Below are positions 6,081 to 6,801 of a stretch of DNA of 6,801 nt, one piece after another. Made by a program: the position numbers and the translations under genes. The notes under the pieces were generated by a model, which had not been told where the DNA came from, ran no database searches, and saw only the letters and a program-made list of their open reading frames with translations. The DNA lies in assembly GCA_947460225.1 (NCBI GenBank), contig CANHHI010000089.1, forward strand, positions 1-6,801, written 5' to 3'. This DNA comes from Flavobacteriales bacterium. Its GTDB lineage: Bacteria > Bacteroidota > Bacteroidia > Flavobacteriales_D > CANHHI01. Position 1 is the first letter of the stretch, and each line of letters begins with the position of its first letter.

Positions 6081-6089
6081 CTTAAAAAT

Positions 6090-6196
6090 GGGCAACGACA
6101 TACTCTCCCAGGTATACACCAAGTACCATCTGCGCTAGTGGGCTTAACTGCTCTGTTCGATATGGGAAGAGGTGATCACCACTGCTATAATCGCCC
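6090..6196 (-). rRNA. rrf: 5S ribosomal RNA
   Basis: The minus strand carries the conserved 5S core: CACCTCTTCCCATATCGAAC, then CAGAGCAGTTAAGCCCACTAG, cited by position 6134-6174, then GATGGTACTTGG and GGGAGAGTA. The ends GGGCGA (5') and TTGCCC (3') pair as helix I and fix the boundaries to within a base or two, giving about 107 nt. It lies downstream of 23S, as expected in the 16S-23S-5S order. Confidence 0.93.
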
Positions 6197-6424
6197 TAAA
6201 TTCTTTGTAACTCTTCTACAACCAATCTTTTACAATCAGCGGATATATTACCTAAATCATGCCAGCACAACTTAAACAAAACACCAGTTACTATTCTCAA
6301 TGGATAAAACTCTTCCTATCCAATCGCTTTCTAATCAATAAACCAACTAATTACTCTTATCGTTTAATTTAATCCTAGAAAACTATATCTTCTTTGAAAA
6401 TAATGTGTGTAATAAACCTAGCTA
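6197..6424 (-). other. 23S-5S internal transcribed spacer
   Basis: About 228 bases of AT-rich sequence between the rRNA genes. I see no tRNA cloverleaf, ORF or promoter in it. It should be removed during rRNA processing. Confidence 0.7.
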
Positions 6425-6801
6425 AATACAGAGTCCTTCGGATGATTAGTACTACTCGGCTTTGATGTTACCACCTTTACACCTGTAGCCTATCAACGTC
6501 GTAGTCTACAACGTTCCTCAAATGAATTCTAATCTTGTGACGAGTTTCATACTTAGATGCTTTCAGTATTTATCTCTTCCAAACGTAGCTACTCAGCACT
6601 GCACCTGGCGGCACAACTGATACACCAGAGGTTTGTCCAACTCGGTCCTCTCGTCCGAGAGTCAGCCTCACGCAAAATTCTAACGCCCACACCCGATCGG
6701 GACCGAACTGTCTCACGTCGTTCTGAACCCAGCTCACGTACCGCTGTAATTGGCGACCAGCCAAACCCTTGGGACGTACTTCCGCCCCAGGATGCGACGA
6801 G
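6425..6801 (-). rRNA. rrl: 23S ribosomal RNA, 3' part (5' part beyond the window)
   Basis: The minus strand contains the last ~375 nt of 23S in the expected order: CATCCTGGGGC, GGTACGTGAGCTGGGTTCAG, GTGAGACAGTTCGGTC, the sarcin-ricin region ACGAGAGGACCGAG (about 6641-6654), CTGAAAGCATCTAAGTATGA, GGAACGTTG...CGACGTTGATAGG and the end GTACTAATCATCCG. The 3' end near 6425 is approximate because no base-pairing partner (the 5' end of 23S) is visible. The section 6420-6640 looks normal. The section 6650-6801 has several mismatches at positions that are nearly invariant in bacteria (see findings), which may be sequence error near a contig end. Confidence 0.93.

Noticed and set aside
6197..6424. Possible tRNA in the 23S-5S spacer
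   Set aside because: No acceptor stem, anticodon arm or TTCRA T-loop could be found on the minus strand.
6570..6764. 64-residue minus-strand frame inside the 23S gene
   Set aside because: It is a translation of conserved rRNA sequence and not a protein gene.
1..6801. CRISPR array, insertion sequence with transposase, or defence system
   Set aside because: No regularly spaced repeats, no transposase or integrase motifs, and none of the encoded proteins belongs to a known defence family.

Overview
The window looks like a chromosomal piece of a Bacteroidota bacterium, probably of the Cytophagales side of the phylum. The reasons are several upstream regions carrying the Bacteroidota sigma-A -7 box TAnnTTTG, the lack of clear Shine-Dalgarno sequences, a stand-alone RfaE2-type heptose-phosphate adenylyltransferase, a DUF4199 membrane protein, a GLUG-repeat surface protein and an AT-rich base composition. 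The genus cannot be fixed by eye.

Layout from left to right. 1-124: short non-genic edge with a possible small ORF running off the window on the minus strand. 125-1649 (minus): a tight two-gene unit, a lysylphosphatidylglycerol-synthase-type membrane protein followed by rfaE2. 1650-1721: a compact divergent promoter region. 1722-2321 (plus): an all-helical HEAT-like protein, whose end overlaps the end of the convergent lpxH-like gene (2293-3045, minus) by 29 bp. 3069-3554 (minus): DUF4199 membrane protein with its own promoter, placed just after a strong terminator (3630-3656). 3676-4998 (minus): a GLUG-repeat exported protein that appears to be split near its 5' end by a 57-bp hairpin insertion, leaving a signal-peptide-like stub (4945-4998) and a 392-codon body in the same frame. 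5039-5919 (minus): a flavodoxin-fold NAD(P)H oxidoreductase and a short MepB-family protein, coupled by an ATGA overlap. 6044-6801 (minus): the end of an rRNA operon, with the 3' part of 23S, a tRNA-free spacer, 5S and a textbook terminator.

Functionally, the left half is weighted to the cell envelope: LpxH (lipid A) and RfaE2 (ADP-heptose for the LPS core) are enzymes of outer-membrane lipopolysaccharide synthesis, with an uncharacterised integral membrane protein coupled to rfaE2. The right half is an rRNA operon followed by a small oxidoreductase/MepB pair.

The two observations most worth checking are the perfect 22-bp-arm hairpin whose removal restores one continuous signal peptide plus GLUG reading frame, and a cluster of mismatches at near-universal 23S rRNA positions (A-loop, helix 93 loop, sarcin-ricin loop) in the last 160 bp of the window. 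Most of the latter are T-to-G in the rRNA sense and suggest contig-end sequence error or a degenerate rRNA copy.
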